Source: Candidatus Avelusimicrobium cornigerorum
GTDB lineage: Bacteria; Elusimicrobiota; Elusimicrobia; Elusimicrobiales; Elusimicrobiaceae
Reading direction: 5' to 3'
DNA length: 63,595 nt
NCBI GenBank assembly: GCA_002309715.1
Contig: DBXW01000002.1
Span: forward strand, 42,614 to 106,208
Below the pieces are notes generated by a model. That model was given only the letters and a program-made list of their open reading frames with translations, was not told the origin of the DNA and ran no database searches. A program made the translations under genes and the position numbers. Positions 16,745-23,640 of the stretch are shown here, one piece after another; within the stretch, counting starts at the first letter, position 1, and each line of letters opens with the position of its first letter.

Positions 16745-17632
16745 TTATTTGTCGTTTATTAAAAGCGATTTGTCAATTTCGCTTTGGTGTATCGCATAAT
16801 AATCAAACAACGCCTTTATGGCTTTTTGCGTCGGCATAAAGGTAAGGCCGGGTATTTCCGTCTTTAAACGTGCGTTGCTACCGGAATAGTTAAGCCCATA
16901 TCCTTGCTTTGCCACACGGATGCCGTTGCGCTTCCCCCCGACTTGTTCTACTAACCGTGCGGCGTCTAATAATTCCAATTCGCTGTCCGGAGTTACATTG
17001 TAGCATTTGTGTTTAGCCGGGTGTGTAAGGAAATGATCCAATATAGGCATTAAATCGTCAATATACAAGTAACTGAACCGGCGGTTTTGCCTGAGTGTAA
17101 TGGGTAAATTGAAAAGCGTTTTGCAAACGGCGTTAGAAATAAAGCGGATTTCCCAATCTTCGTATTTGCCGAAAATGCCGAAAATGTTTAAATCAACGGC
17201 TCCGGGAGTTTCTAAAATCTGTTTATGTTGAGCATATTTGCAACGGCTATGTTCGTCGGTACCGATCTGTGTGCCGATTTGCTCTTCGCGTACAAGGCGG
17301 TTGTCGGCTGCAACATCATATACAGCGCCGCTGCCTATGTTGATAAACCGTTCCCATTTATTTGCGTGGCGGATTAGGTTATCAAACATCCGCATATTGG
17401 TAAGGAAAAGATCTTTGTGGTCGCGGGCGTTTCGGTGGCCGGGCTTTGCGGCGGCGTGAATAACTGCGTCAAACGTATGTGTATGCAAAAAATCGTCTAC
17501 TTCTTTGGAGTCGGTAAGGTCTAACTCGCGGTGGCTCGGTGCGACAATTTCGTACTTGGCAGAGAGAAAACTTTCTTGGATATTTCTGCCGATAAAGCCG
17601 CTGCCGCCGGTAAGTAATATTTTTTTACGCAT
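16745..17632 (-). CDS. NAD(P)-dependent sugar epimerase/reductase (extended SDR)
   Basis: 295 residues with the Rossmann fingerprint GGSGFIG at residues 9-15 (ILLTGGSGFIGRNI), DLTDSKEV, IHAAAKPGH, and a catalytic YxxxK (KYAQHKQ) near residue 140. IGSGAVYD supplies the active-site serine/threonine region. It resembles nucleotide-sugar reductases and epimerases. In CDP-3,6-dideoxyhexose pathways a reductase of this type acts after RfbH; in yersiniose synthesis YerF reduces the branched ketone. It overlaps rfbH by 8 bp, so it is translationally coupled. The product sugar is not predictable. Confidence 0.82.
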   Translation of the reverse strand: MRKKILLTGGSGFIGRNIQESFLSAKYEIVAPSHRELDLTDSKEVDDFLHTHTFDAVIHAAAKPGHRNARDHKDLFLTNMRMFDNLIRHANKWERFINIGSGAVYDVAADNRLVREEQIGTQIGTDEHSRCKYAQHKQILETPGAVDLNIFGIFGKYEDWEIRFISNAVCKTLFNLPITLRQNRRFSYLYIDDLMPILDHFLTHPAKHKCYNVTPDSELELLDAARLVEQVGGKRNGIRVAKQGYGLNYSGSNARLKTEIPGLTFMPTQKAIKALFDYYAIHQSEIDKSLLINDK

Positions 17633-18977
17633 GTGTTTTTATAAAATTACGAATAGTTTGTGCAATTTTGGCAAGTTCTTTTTCGCCCAATGCCGGGAAA
17701 ACGCCCACCCAAAACGTATGATTCATAATAAAATCGGTATTAGGTAAAAGCGCATATTCTTTTTCGGTTAAATCGCATGAACGCAAGAGTTGGGAGTTTC
17801 CGATGCGCAAGTTAATTTCGTTTTCGGTCATTAGCGGTTGGCGCAAGAGATTTCCGGCGAAAAGCGGGCGCGTACCAACACCGTGATTTTCCAAATATTC
17901 TACCAGTTGTTGTTTGCTAAAAGGAGCGGTCGGTTTGACGGAAACTAAAAAACCAAACCAGGCGGCCTGTATATTTTCTTTAACGGTTGGTAAAATCAAA
18001 TAATCTTGCAAATCGGCTAATGCATTGGATAAGAAAGCGGCGTTTTGGGTACGTTTTTGTAAATAACCGGGCAATTTTTTAAGTTGGCTAACACCGAGTG
18101 CGGCCTGCCAATCGGTAATTTTTAAATTAAAACCGGTATGCGAATAGGTGTATTTGTGGTCATAACCAAACGGCAAATGCCCCAGTTGCATTTGAAAGCG
18201 TTTTTGGCAAGAATTGTCGTGGCCCGGTTTGCAAAAACAATCGCGCCCCCAATCACGCAAAGAAAGCATAATGCGGTAGAGTTGCGGATCGCTTGTAACT
18301 ACGGCACCCCCTTCGCCCATGGTTAAATGGTGAGCCGGATAGAAACTAAATGTGCCGATATGTCCAATTGTGCCGGCTTTTTGCTTGTTCCACGCGGCGC
18401 CCAAGGCGTCGCACGTGTCTTCAATTAACCAAAGGTTGTATTTTTTGCACAAGCGCAAAATGGTATCCATATCAAACATATTGCCTAGCGTATGGGCCAA
18501 AAAAATCACTTTTGTTTTAGGCGAAATAGCCGCCTCTATTTGGGTGGGATCAATGTTATACGAACCGATTTCGCAATCTACAAACACAGGAACCAAGCCG
18601 TTTTGAATAATAGGAGCAACCGTGGTGGGAAATCCGGCTGCCACGGTAATTACTTCGTCTCCGGGGTGTACACGTTTTTTGCCCAGTTTAGGGGAAGCCA
18701 ACGCGGACAAGGCCAGTAAATTAGCCGACGAGCCGGAATTAACGGTTAAGGCAAATTTAGCCCCTAAAAAACGGGCAAAGTCTTGTTCAAATCGGTCGTT
18801 AAACCGGCCGGATGTCAGCCACATATCCAGGCTGGCATCAATAAGTTGCAGGAGATCTTCTTCGTCTAACAGTTTGCCGGAAGGGGGAACATAGGTAAAA
18901 TCTTTGCGTTGGGCGTGAACCCCGCGGTAATACGCGCGAGCGGCCTCTTTGACTTTTTCTCTTAATTCTTTTTCCAT
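17625..18977 (-). CDS. rfbH: CDP-6-deoxy-4-ketoglucose 3-dehydrase (RfbH/E1), PMP- and [2Fe-2S]-dependent
   Basis: 450 residues, aminotransferase fold but clearly a sugar C-3 dehydrase. The lysine that normally binds PLP is replaced by His216 in SFYPAHHLTMGEGG, the hallmark of RfbH/E1/ColD-type enzymes. The E1 iron-sulphur pattern C-X57-C-X-C-X7-C is present exactly as Cys189, Cys247, Cys249 and Cys257 (key motifs EDTCDALG and RDCFCKPGHDNSC). It removes the C-3 hydroxyl to give a 3,6-dideoxyhexose precursor. AAGGGGA precedes the ATG. It leads the four-gene sugar operon. The CDP-glucose-making genes rfbF and rfbG are absent here and must be elsewhere. Confidence 0.93.
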   Translation of the reverse strand: MEKELREKVKEAARAYYRGVHAQRKDFTYVPPSGKLLDEEDLLQLIDASLDMWLTSGRFNDRFEQDFARFLGAKFALTVNSGSSANLLALSALASPKLGKKRVHPGDEVITVAAGFPTTVAPIIQNGLVPVFVDCEIGSYNIDPTQIEAAISPKTKVIFLAHTLGNMFDMDTILRLCKKYNLWLIEDTCDALGAAWNKQKAGTIGHIGTFSFYPAHHLTMGEGGAVVTSDPQLYRIMLSLRDWGRDCFCKPGHDNSCQKRFQMQLGHLPFGYDHKYTYSHTGFNLKITDWQAALGVSQLKKLPGYLQKRTQNAAFLSNALADLQDYLILPTVKENIQAAWFGFLVSVKPTAPFSKQQLVEYLENHGVGTRPLFAGNLLRQPLMTENEINLRIGNSQLLRSCDLTEKEYALLPNTDFIMNHTFWVGVFPALGEKELAKIAQTIRNFIKTHA

Positions 18978-19050
18978 ACGGTTCCCCTTTTTTGTGCAGA
19001 TGCTTAAGGTATCCTTATATTATCATAACATATTGTGTCGCGGGCACATA

Positions 19051-19081
19051 AAAAACACCCCGTTTTGTACGGGGTGTTTTT
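19051..19081 (-). terminator. Intrinsic terminator behind the 19097 gene
   Basis: AACACCCCG (19054-19062) pairs with CGGGGTGTT (19070-19078) and is flanked by A- and T-runs. On the minus strand it follows the secreted-protein gene and precedes the rfbH promoter region. Confidence 0.85.
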
Positions 19082-19096
19082 GGCAAATGAACCATA

Positions 19097-19612
19097 TTAC
19101 ATAGAGTGCATCATGCGAGTATCATCACTTACTTTTACTTTTACCGCCTCATCCCAAGACATAACGTGATACCGAGAAAATACATAATCAAACAAGTATT
19201 TTTCATATCTATAAGAGTAGCGGCCTTTTTTCAAAGCGGGCAAAAGATCTTTTTCCGCAAAAGTTTTATCTTTTTGGGTAATTTGCGCCACTTCGTTTTT
19301 GATGGCTGTGATTTTGGTAACGAAATCCCCGATTTTAATGTCTTCTTTCCCGGTGAGTTCATCAAAGTGCGCTAAAATGTTTTTCAAGTTTTCTGTAAGT
19401 TCGTCATTTTGATGCTGTCGCACGAATTTTACCAATAAGCCTTTGACTTCTACGTTTTCGGTATAAACTTCGGCTTTTTCGTCTGCCATTTCGGCTTTTA
19501 CCGCGGCCCGTTGAACCGCCGCGTTAATGGTTTTGTTTAAACCGGCGTTATGCGCGTGTAGCGCGATAACGGAAAAACTTAACAACAATACGGCTAATAG
19601 TCCCTTTTTCAT
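19097..19612 (-). CDS. Small secreted alpha-helical protein of unknown function
   Basis: 171 residues with a Sec signal MKKGLLAVLLLSFSVIALHA (cleavage after LHA). The mature part is highly charged (many Lys, Glu, Asp) and predicted helical, with no cysteines. It ends DDTRMMHSM. I recognise no domain. AAGGGGAGA precedes the ATG and a terminator follows, so it is a single-gene unit. It is probably periplasmic or surface-exposed. Confidence 0.7.
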   Translation of the reverse strand: MKKGLLAVLLLSFSVIALHAHNAGLNKTINAAVQRAAVKAEMADEKAEVYTENVEVKGLLVKFVRQHQNDELTENLKNILAHFDELTGKEDIKIGDFVTKITAIKNEVAQITQKDKTFAEKDLLPALKKGRYSYRYEKYLFDYVFSRYHVMSWDEAVKVKVSDDTRMMHSM

Positions 19613-19997
19613 AAGTCACTCTCCCCTTTATATTTTCGGCCCGCGGTGGGCCTTACACTATAAATTTTATCATTTTAGGTTCCCCAAACCAGGGCCAAAA
19701 GGCCTAGGAGCCGGGTGTTTTTGGACCTAGATGACAAACCTAGTTAAAATTTCTACAATTAAAGAATATCGGTTTAAGGAGAAGACTGTTTTTACATCTC
19801 AAGCCTTTAACGTGGCTTGATCACAACTTGTACTGTTTTTGGTGGGGCAAAACCCACTCAAATAACAGCCGTCTTTTTGGTGGCCAAAAATCAAGGGGAG
19901 ATTTAAAAAAATCCCGATATTTTCCCAGAATTATGTAAAATTAAGAAATGCTTATGTGTTAAAAACATAAACCCTTGTGCCCTTTTAAGGAAATGCT
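19613..19997. other. 385-bp gap with small hairpins, no convincing gene
   Basis: Small hairpins are visible: GGCC-AAAA-GGCC at about 19693-19704, AAGCC...GGCTT at about 19801-19818, GTGGG...CCCAC at about 19841-19857, and TTATGT...ACATAA near 19952-19970 just before the next gene. A 29-codon ORF (19731-19820) has no good ribosome-binding site. TATGTAAAAT at about 19932-19941 could be a -10 for the gene at 19998. It may hold a structured leader or small RNA, but no known RNA family is recognised. Confidence 0.35.
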
Positions 19998-20696
19998 ATG
20001 CGACTGGCCATTATCTTATTATTTTTAGCCACCAATATATATTCTCAAAATCTTTTTCGGGTTATTGGGAAAGGCAAGAATTTGATGAATATAAGTCGCA
20101 CAACCGTAGTAAGCAAAGATCTGCAAAGTGTAGCAGAGACTGTTTTAAAAGACAGAAGTTCCGAAGTGGTTGTCCAAGCGGTAAAAAAAGAAATCATTTT
20201 GCAAACGGTCATTGAGCAGCCGGTTTGTTTGCCGGAAGAAGTGCCGGGCGGATATAATTATTTGCGGACGGTTTCCAAAGAAATGCGCTGTGAGGGAGAG
20301 TGGAAAAAAGTAGTAGATTCCGACGGTTACAACGGCGCTCACCACATTATCAACAAATCTGTTTTGGAAGTAATTTATAAAGATTTGGAAATACGTGCCC
20401 GGCAGTCCGGCAGTACGATAGATTTTACGTTTGACGAATTTCAAAGTAATGCCCCAGCCGTGTTTCACCCCTTTCATAATTTGCCGAAATACAAACATAT
20501 CTTTCATAATCGGGAAAGGCAACTGCGGTTATATTATTCCGAAGGCGTTTTTGGGTGTGTGGAAGATTATTTTAGGCAAATCAATCAGGTTAATGTGTTA
20601 GAAGGTTTGCAACTTTACGACCGGGAATTTATGCGGACTACTTTATTAGAAACTTCGCTTTGGGCGCATCACTACGGATTATTTTGGAAAATGTAG
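19998..20696 (+). CDS. Secreted protein with HNH-like histidine/asparagine motif
   Basis: 232 residues. An N-terminal signal MRLAIILLFLATNIYS (cleavage near YSQ) is followed by a helical region and then a conserved-looking core at about residues 113-176: NGAHHIINKSV, then SNAPAVFHPFHNLPKYKHIFHN. The order HHI, N-x-P, H-x-x-HN, H-x-x-x-H recalls beta-beta-alpha metal (HNH-type) nucleases, where HHI provides the general base and later His/Asn bind metal. This is a resemblance in motif only; a structural His-rich protein is the alternative. No immunity-like gene sits next to it. AAGGAAATGCT precedes the ATG. Confidence 0.6.
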   Translation: MRLAIILLFLATNIYSQNLFRVIGKGKNLMNISRTTVVSKDLQSVAETVLKDRSSEVVVQAVKKEIILQTVIEQPVCLPEEVPGGYNYLRTVSKEMRCEGEWKKVVDSDGYNGAHHIINKSVLEVIYKDLEIRARQSGSTIDFTFDEFQSNAPAVFHPFHNLPKYKHIFHNRERQLRLYYSEGVFGCVEDYFRQINQVNVLEGLQLYDREFMRTTLLETSLWAHHYGLFWKM

Positions 20697-20713
20697 GTTG
20701 TAGCAAAAACGAT

Positions 20714-20791
20714 TGGGGTGGATGACGAGATTTGAACCCGCGACCTCCGGTTCCACAGACCGGCGCTCTAACCAGCTGAGCTACATCCACC
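20714..20791 (-). tRNA. tRNA-His (anticodon GTG), CCA encoded
   Basis: The minus strand folds as tRNA. There is an extra G-1, then acceptor GTGGATG/CATCCAC, a D arm with AGCTCAGCTGGTTAGAGC, anticodon loop CTGTGGA (anticodon GTG, His), and T arm GGGTTCGAATC. The discriminator C faces G-1, the identity pair for HisRS. The 3' CCA is in the DNA (20716-20714). Confidence 0.96.
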
Positions 20792-20857
20792 ATAAAATCC
20801 AGCACTATATTTTATCAAATTATGCTCTTTTCGCGCAAACACGCGGTGAAAAAACCC

Positions 20858-22108
20858 TTATTTTTTCTTGCGTTTGCGGGAAAAGGTTTTTCGCTTCAGT
20901 TTCAACAAATGCCTTTTGAAAAAATGTGCCAACCCACCGCGGGAAGTTTCGCGGTAATCGTGATGCATATCCAGGCCCGTTTGCATCATGGTGGCCAGTA
21001 CATCGTCGTAAGAAATGCGATGTTCTCCGTCGGACATAAGCGCATACGTTGCGCAATCCAGCGCGCGTGAGGCCGCCATGGCATTGCGCTCTATACAAGG
21101 AATTTGAACAAGCCCGTCTACCGGGTCGCAAGTTAAACCTAAGTGGTGTTCTAATCCCATTTCTGCCGCGTAAGCGATACGGCGATTGTCACCGCCTTCT
21201 AATTGACAAGAAGCCGCCGCGGCCATAGCGCACGCCACACCCACTTCCCCCTGACAGCCCACTTCCGCGCCGGAGATAGAAGCATTTGATTTGGCCAAAT
21301 TTCCCATCAGCCCGGCGGTTGCCAACGCGTGAATAATAACAGTGTCATCAAATTCATATACCTCTTTAAGCAATCGGCAGACAGACGGTACCACGCCGCA
21401 TGAGCCGCAGGTAGGTGCTGTGACCACTTGCCCGCCGGAAGCATTTTCTTCCGCGCAAGCCAGCGCGTAAGCAAATAAATTATTCATACGCCGTACGTAG
21501 CGTGGAGAAGTTTCCGCCTTGTATAGATAGCGGCGTGCCTTGCGTTCTAAATTAAGCGAGCCGGGCAAAACGCCTTGCTTTTTTAGGCCGCGATCCATGG
21601 TGTCTTGCATGGCCGCCCATACTTCTTGTAAATAGGACCAAATCTCCGGGCCTTCTTGTTCTTCCACATATTGCCACAAAAGCATTTTTTTCTGGGAAGT
21701 ATATTTCAAAATGGCTTCCATAGATGTATGCGGATAAATAGCCTTGTTCGGATGATTAAAATCCTTATCGGTGCGGATTTCCCCGCCGCCCACACTGTAC
21801 ACCGTTTGTTCGCCTAAAATATGTCCGGCGCGGTCTAATGCTTCTAAATGTAATGCATTGGGATGTTTGGTTAAAAAGGTTTGCGGTTCCCACAAAATAG
21901 AAACCGGTTTAGGATAGAGTGCTTCCTTTACGGCAAAATCGGTCAAATGCCCTTTCCCGGTGGCGGCTAACGAACCGTACAAAGTAACGCGAAAGGAAGA
22001 TGCCTGCGGATAAAGGCGATTAAATTCGTCGGCGGCTTTGCGCGGCCCCATAGTATGGCTACTAGAGGGCCCCATGCCGATTTTATATAATTCTCTGAGT
22101 GATTCCAT
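20858..22108 (-). CDS. sdaA: L-serine ammonia-lyase (single-chain, iron-sulphur)
   Basis: Deaminates L-serine to pyruvate and ammonia. The 416-residue chain holds both domains: the N-terminal beta domain with GMGPSSSHTMGPRKAA (about 11-26) and the C-terminal catalytic alpha domain with APTCGSCGVVPSV, SISGAEVGCQGEVGVACAMAAA and GLTCDPVDGLVQIPCIERNA. The Cys residues of these motifs are candidates for the [4Fe-4S] ligands. It is somewhat shorter than E. coli SdaA (454) and ends in an unusual strongly basic tail (KLKRKTFSRKRKKK). GGGAG precedes the ATG. Together with glutamate dehydrogenase it fits amino-acid fermentation. Confidence 0.93.
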   Translation of the reverse strand: MESLRELYKIGMGPSSSHTMGPRKAADEFNRLYPQASSFRVTLYGSLAATGKGHLTDFAVKEALYPKPVSILWEPQTFLTKHPNALHLEALDRAGHILGEQTVYSVGGGEIRTDKDFNHPNKAIYPHTSMEAILKYTSQKKMLLWQYVEEQEGPEIWSYLQEVWAAMQDTMDRGLKKQGVLPGSLNLERKARRYLYKAETSPRYVRRMNNLFAYALACAEENASGGQVVTAPTCGSCGVVPSVCRLLKEVYEFDDTVIIHALATAGLMGNLAKSNASISGAEVGCQGEVGVACAMAAAASCQLEGGDNRRIAYAAEMGLEHHLGLTCDPVDGLVQIPCIERNAMAASRALDCATYALMSDGEHRISYDDVLATMMQTGLDMHHDYRETSRGGLAHFFKRHLLKLKRKTFSRKRKKK

Positions 22109-22154
22109 CTTTTACTCCCTAGTGGTAATATAAAAAAATGATATCATAATTTAT

Positions 22155-22721
22155 ATGCTTTTACTCTCAGTTGTTTTAATAAGTTTAAGTTTATCTATGG
22201 ATAATTTAGCCGTAACGGTGGCGGCCGGATGCGCTGCGCATCGGCGGGTGCCGGTGGGGTTTGCATTAAAAGCCGGGGTTTTGTTTTCAGTTGCCCATTT
22301 AATTATGTTTACAGGGGGGTGGCTGTTAGGCAGTGGAGTAGGGCATTATGTAGATGCTTTTGATCATTGGCTAGCCTTTGGGATTTTAGTTTTTATTGGT
22401 GGACGTATGGTTAAAGAATCTTTTCACTCGCATGATGAAGCCGAAAAATTAACCGGACTGGCTGGGCGGACATTGTGGTGGTTGGCCTTTGCCACAAGCA
22501 TAGATGCGTGGCTCGTGGGGATGGGACTTTCGTTTACACAGGCTCCGTTTGGGCTCACGGTCATAGTGTTAACCTGTTTTGTATTTGTTACCAGTTGGGC
22601 GGGATTTTATTTGGGTATTTGGTTGGGGGAAAAGTTTGGCCAACGCATGGAAGCAGTGGGAGGTATTGTGTTGGCGTTATTGGGCGTGAAAATATTGCTA
22701 GAAGGGCTAGGCATTTGGTAA
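22155..22721 (+). CDS. MntP-family membrane protein (putative Mn efflux), first of a tandem pair
   Basis: 188 residues with six hydrophobic segments, the usual MntP length. Both conserved acidic sites of the internal repeat are present: SLSMDNLAVTV in helix 1 and FATSIDAWLVGMGLSF in the second half, where the Asp residues are essential in E. coli MntP. The family exports manganese. A TATCAT hexamer lies seven bases before the ATG and there is no clear Shine-Dalgarno site, so the message may be nearly leaderless. No yybP-ykoY riboswitch fits in the 46-bp upstream gap. A paralogous gene follows 29 bp downstream. Confidence 0.82.
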   Translation: MLLLSVVLISLSLSMDNLAVTVAAGCAAHRRVPVGFALKAGVLFSVAHLIMFTGGWLLGSGVGHYVDAFDHWLAFGILVFIGGRMVKESFHSHDEAEKLTGLAGRTLWWLAFATSIDAWLVGMGLSFTQAPFGLTVIVLTCFVFVTSWAGFYLGIWLGEKFGQRMEAVGGIVLALLGVKILLEGLGIW

Positions 22722-22750
22722 AATTCTGGTATCTTACGAAGGAGGATGTT

Positions 22751-23305
22751 ATGAGTCTTATTGCTATCATCATTATTTTTATTTGCATTGGAATTGACAA
22801 TATGGTCAGTGCCAATATGTCGGCCTTAAACATGAGTGCCGAAGATAAGAGTGTTTTTTCTATTAAAATGGCTTTGTTTTTTACCGGGTTTAATGTATTG
22901 GCCTTTATGATTAGTTATTTATTAAGTGCCATAACACATAATTGGATTGTGCAAGCAAGCAATTGGGTGGCTTTTGCGCTACTGTTGTTATTAGGCATCA
23001 AGTTTATGTTGGAATCTATTGAAAAATCACCTAGTTTTAACAAATTGGACCTTGAAAATACCCGAAAACTGATTAAAGTATCTGCCATAATTGCTATGAA
23101 TTCGTTTTTTGTGGGGTATGCCGCAGAGACCATGGATATGGAGTTGTTCCCGGCCGTTGTCGTTTTGGCTTTGTTGACGTTTTTAATGACATTGTTGGGA
23201 TTTCATTTGGGCAAAAGTACTTCTAAAACCGTAGTCAGCAAACGCGGGGAACTTGTGGCGGGTTTGGTGTTAGTGATTATGGCAGTTTGTTTGATTATGC
23301 CGTGA
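22751..23305 (+). CDS. MntP-like membrane protein, second of a tandem pair
   Basis: 184 residues, started at the ATG at 22751 behind GGAGG. A longer in-frame reading from 22475 lies inside the preceding gene and is discarded. Six hydrophobic segments are visible. The first-half acidic site is kept (FICIGIDNMVSANMS), but the second-half equivalent reads IIAMNSFFVGYAAE, with Asn in place of the Asp found in its neighbour. It may form a heteromer with the upstream protein or have a different substrate. A terminator follows. Confidence 0.78.
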   Translation: MSLIAIIIIFICIGIDNMVSANMSALNMSAEDKSVFSIKMALFFTGFNVLAFMISYLLSAITHNWIVQASNWVAFALLLLLGIKFMLESIEKSPSFNKLDLENTRKLIKVSAIIAMNSFFVGYAAETMDMELFPAVVVLALLTFLMTLLGFHLGKSTSKTVVSKRGELVAGLVLVIMAVCLIMP

Positions 23306-23325
23306 AACTAGGCTTTGTAAATGCA

Positions 23326-23360
23326 ATAAAAGCGGAGCAAACAGGCTCCGCTTTTATTTG
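23326..23360. terminator. Bidirectional intrinsic terminator
   Basis: ATAAAAGCGGAGC (23326-23338) pairs with GCTCCGCTTTTAT (23345-23357). The A-rich left and T-rich right flanks let it serve both the MntP pair (plus) and the pheST operon (minus), which converge here. Confidence 0.88.
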
Positions 23361-23377
23361 GCTAGTAAGAATAAAAC

Positions 23378-23638
23378 TTACACGATTTTGCTTTCTTCTT
23401 CCCGGGCTTTGGTAATTTCCTTATCCAATTTTGCGGTTATTCGGCGAACTACCGCTTGCGCGTTTTTCTTCCAATCTCGCAGAGAACGCATTTCCGACTC
23501 GGTGTTTTTTAGTTTCTCCACATTTTCCTCTAGCGTGCGAACGCGCTGTTTTAGCACGGCATTTTGCGCTTGCGCGTCTTTTTGGCGCGCAAGCAGTTGA
23601 GAAACAAGCAGTTCTAATTCTTTTAGTTTTTCTTGCAT
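23378..23638 (-). CDS. Small coiled-coil protein behind pheT (ZapB-like?)
   Basis: 86 residues, almost entirely heptad-repeat coiled coil: LKELELLVSQLL, then AVLKQRVRTLEENVEKLKN. It has no signal peptide or membrane segment. It starts two bases after the pheT stop, so it is coupled to pheT. In other bacteria the cell-division protein ZapA is encoded near pheT, and ZapB is a coiled coil of about this size, so a division role is a reasonable guess from context. The sequence itself gives no specific motif. Confidence 0.7.
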   Translation of the reverse strand: MQEKLKELELLVSQLLARQKDAQAQNAVLKQRVRTLEENVEKLKNTESEMRSLRDWKKNAQAVVRRITAKLDKEITKAREEESKIV

Positions 23639-23640
23639 AA

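Noticed and set aside
19731..19820. 29-codon ORF in the 19.6-20.0 kb gap
   Set aside because: No usable Shine-Dalgarno site and no -10 at six bases. It overlaps a predicted hairpin and there is no evidence of selection.
22475..22750. Longer reading of the second MntP-like gene starting inside the first
   Set aside because: The extra 92 residues are an out-of-frame shadow of the first gene. The ATG at 22751 has GGAGG and begins a proper membrane helix.
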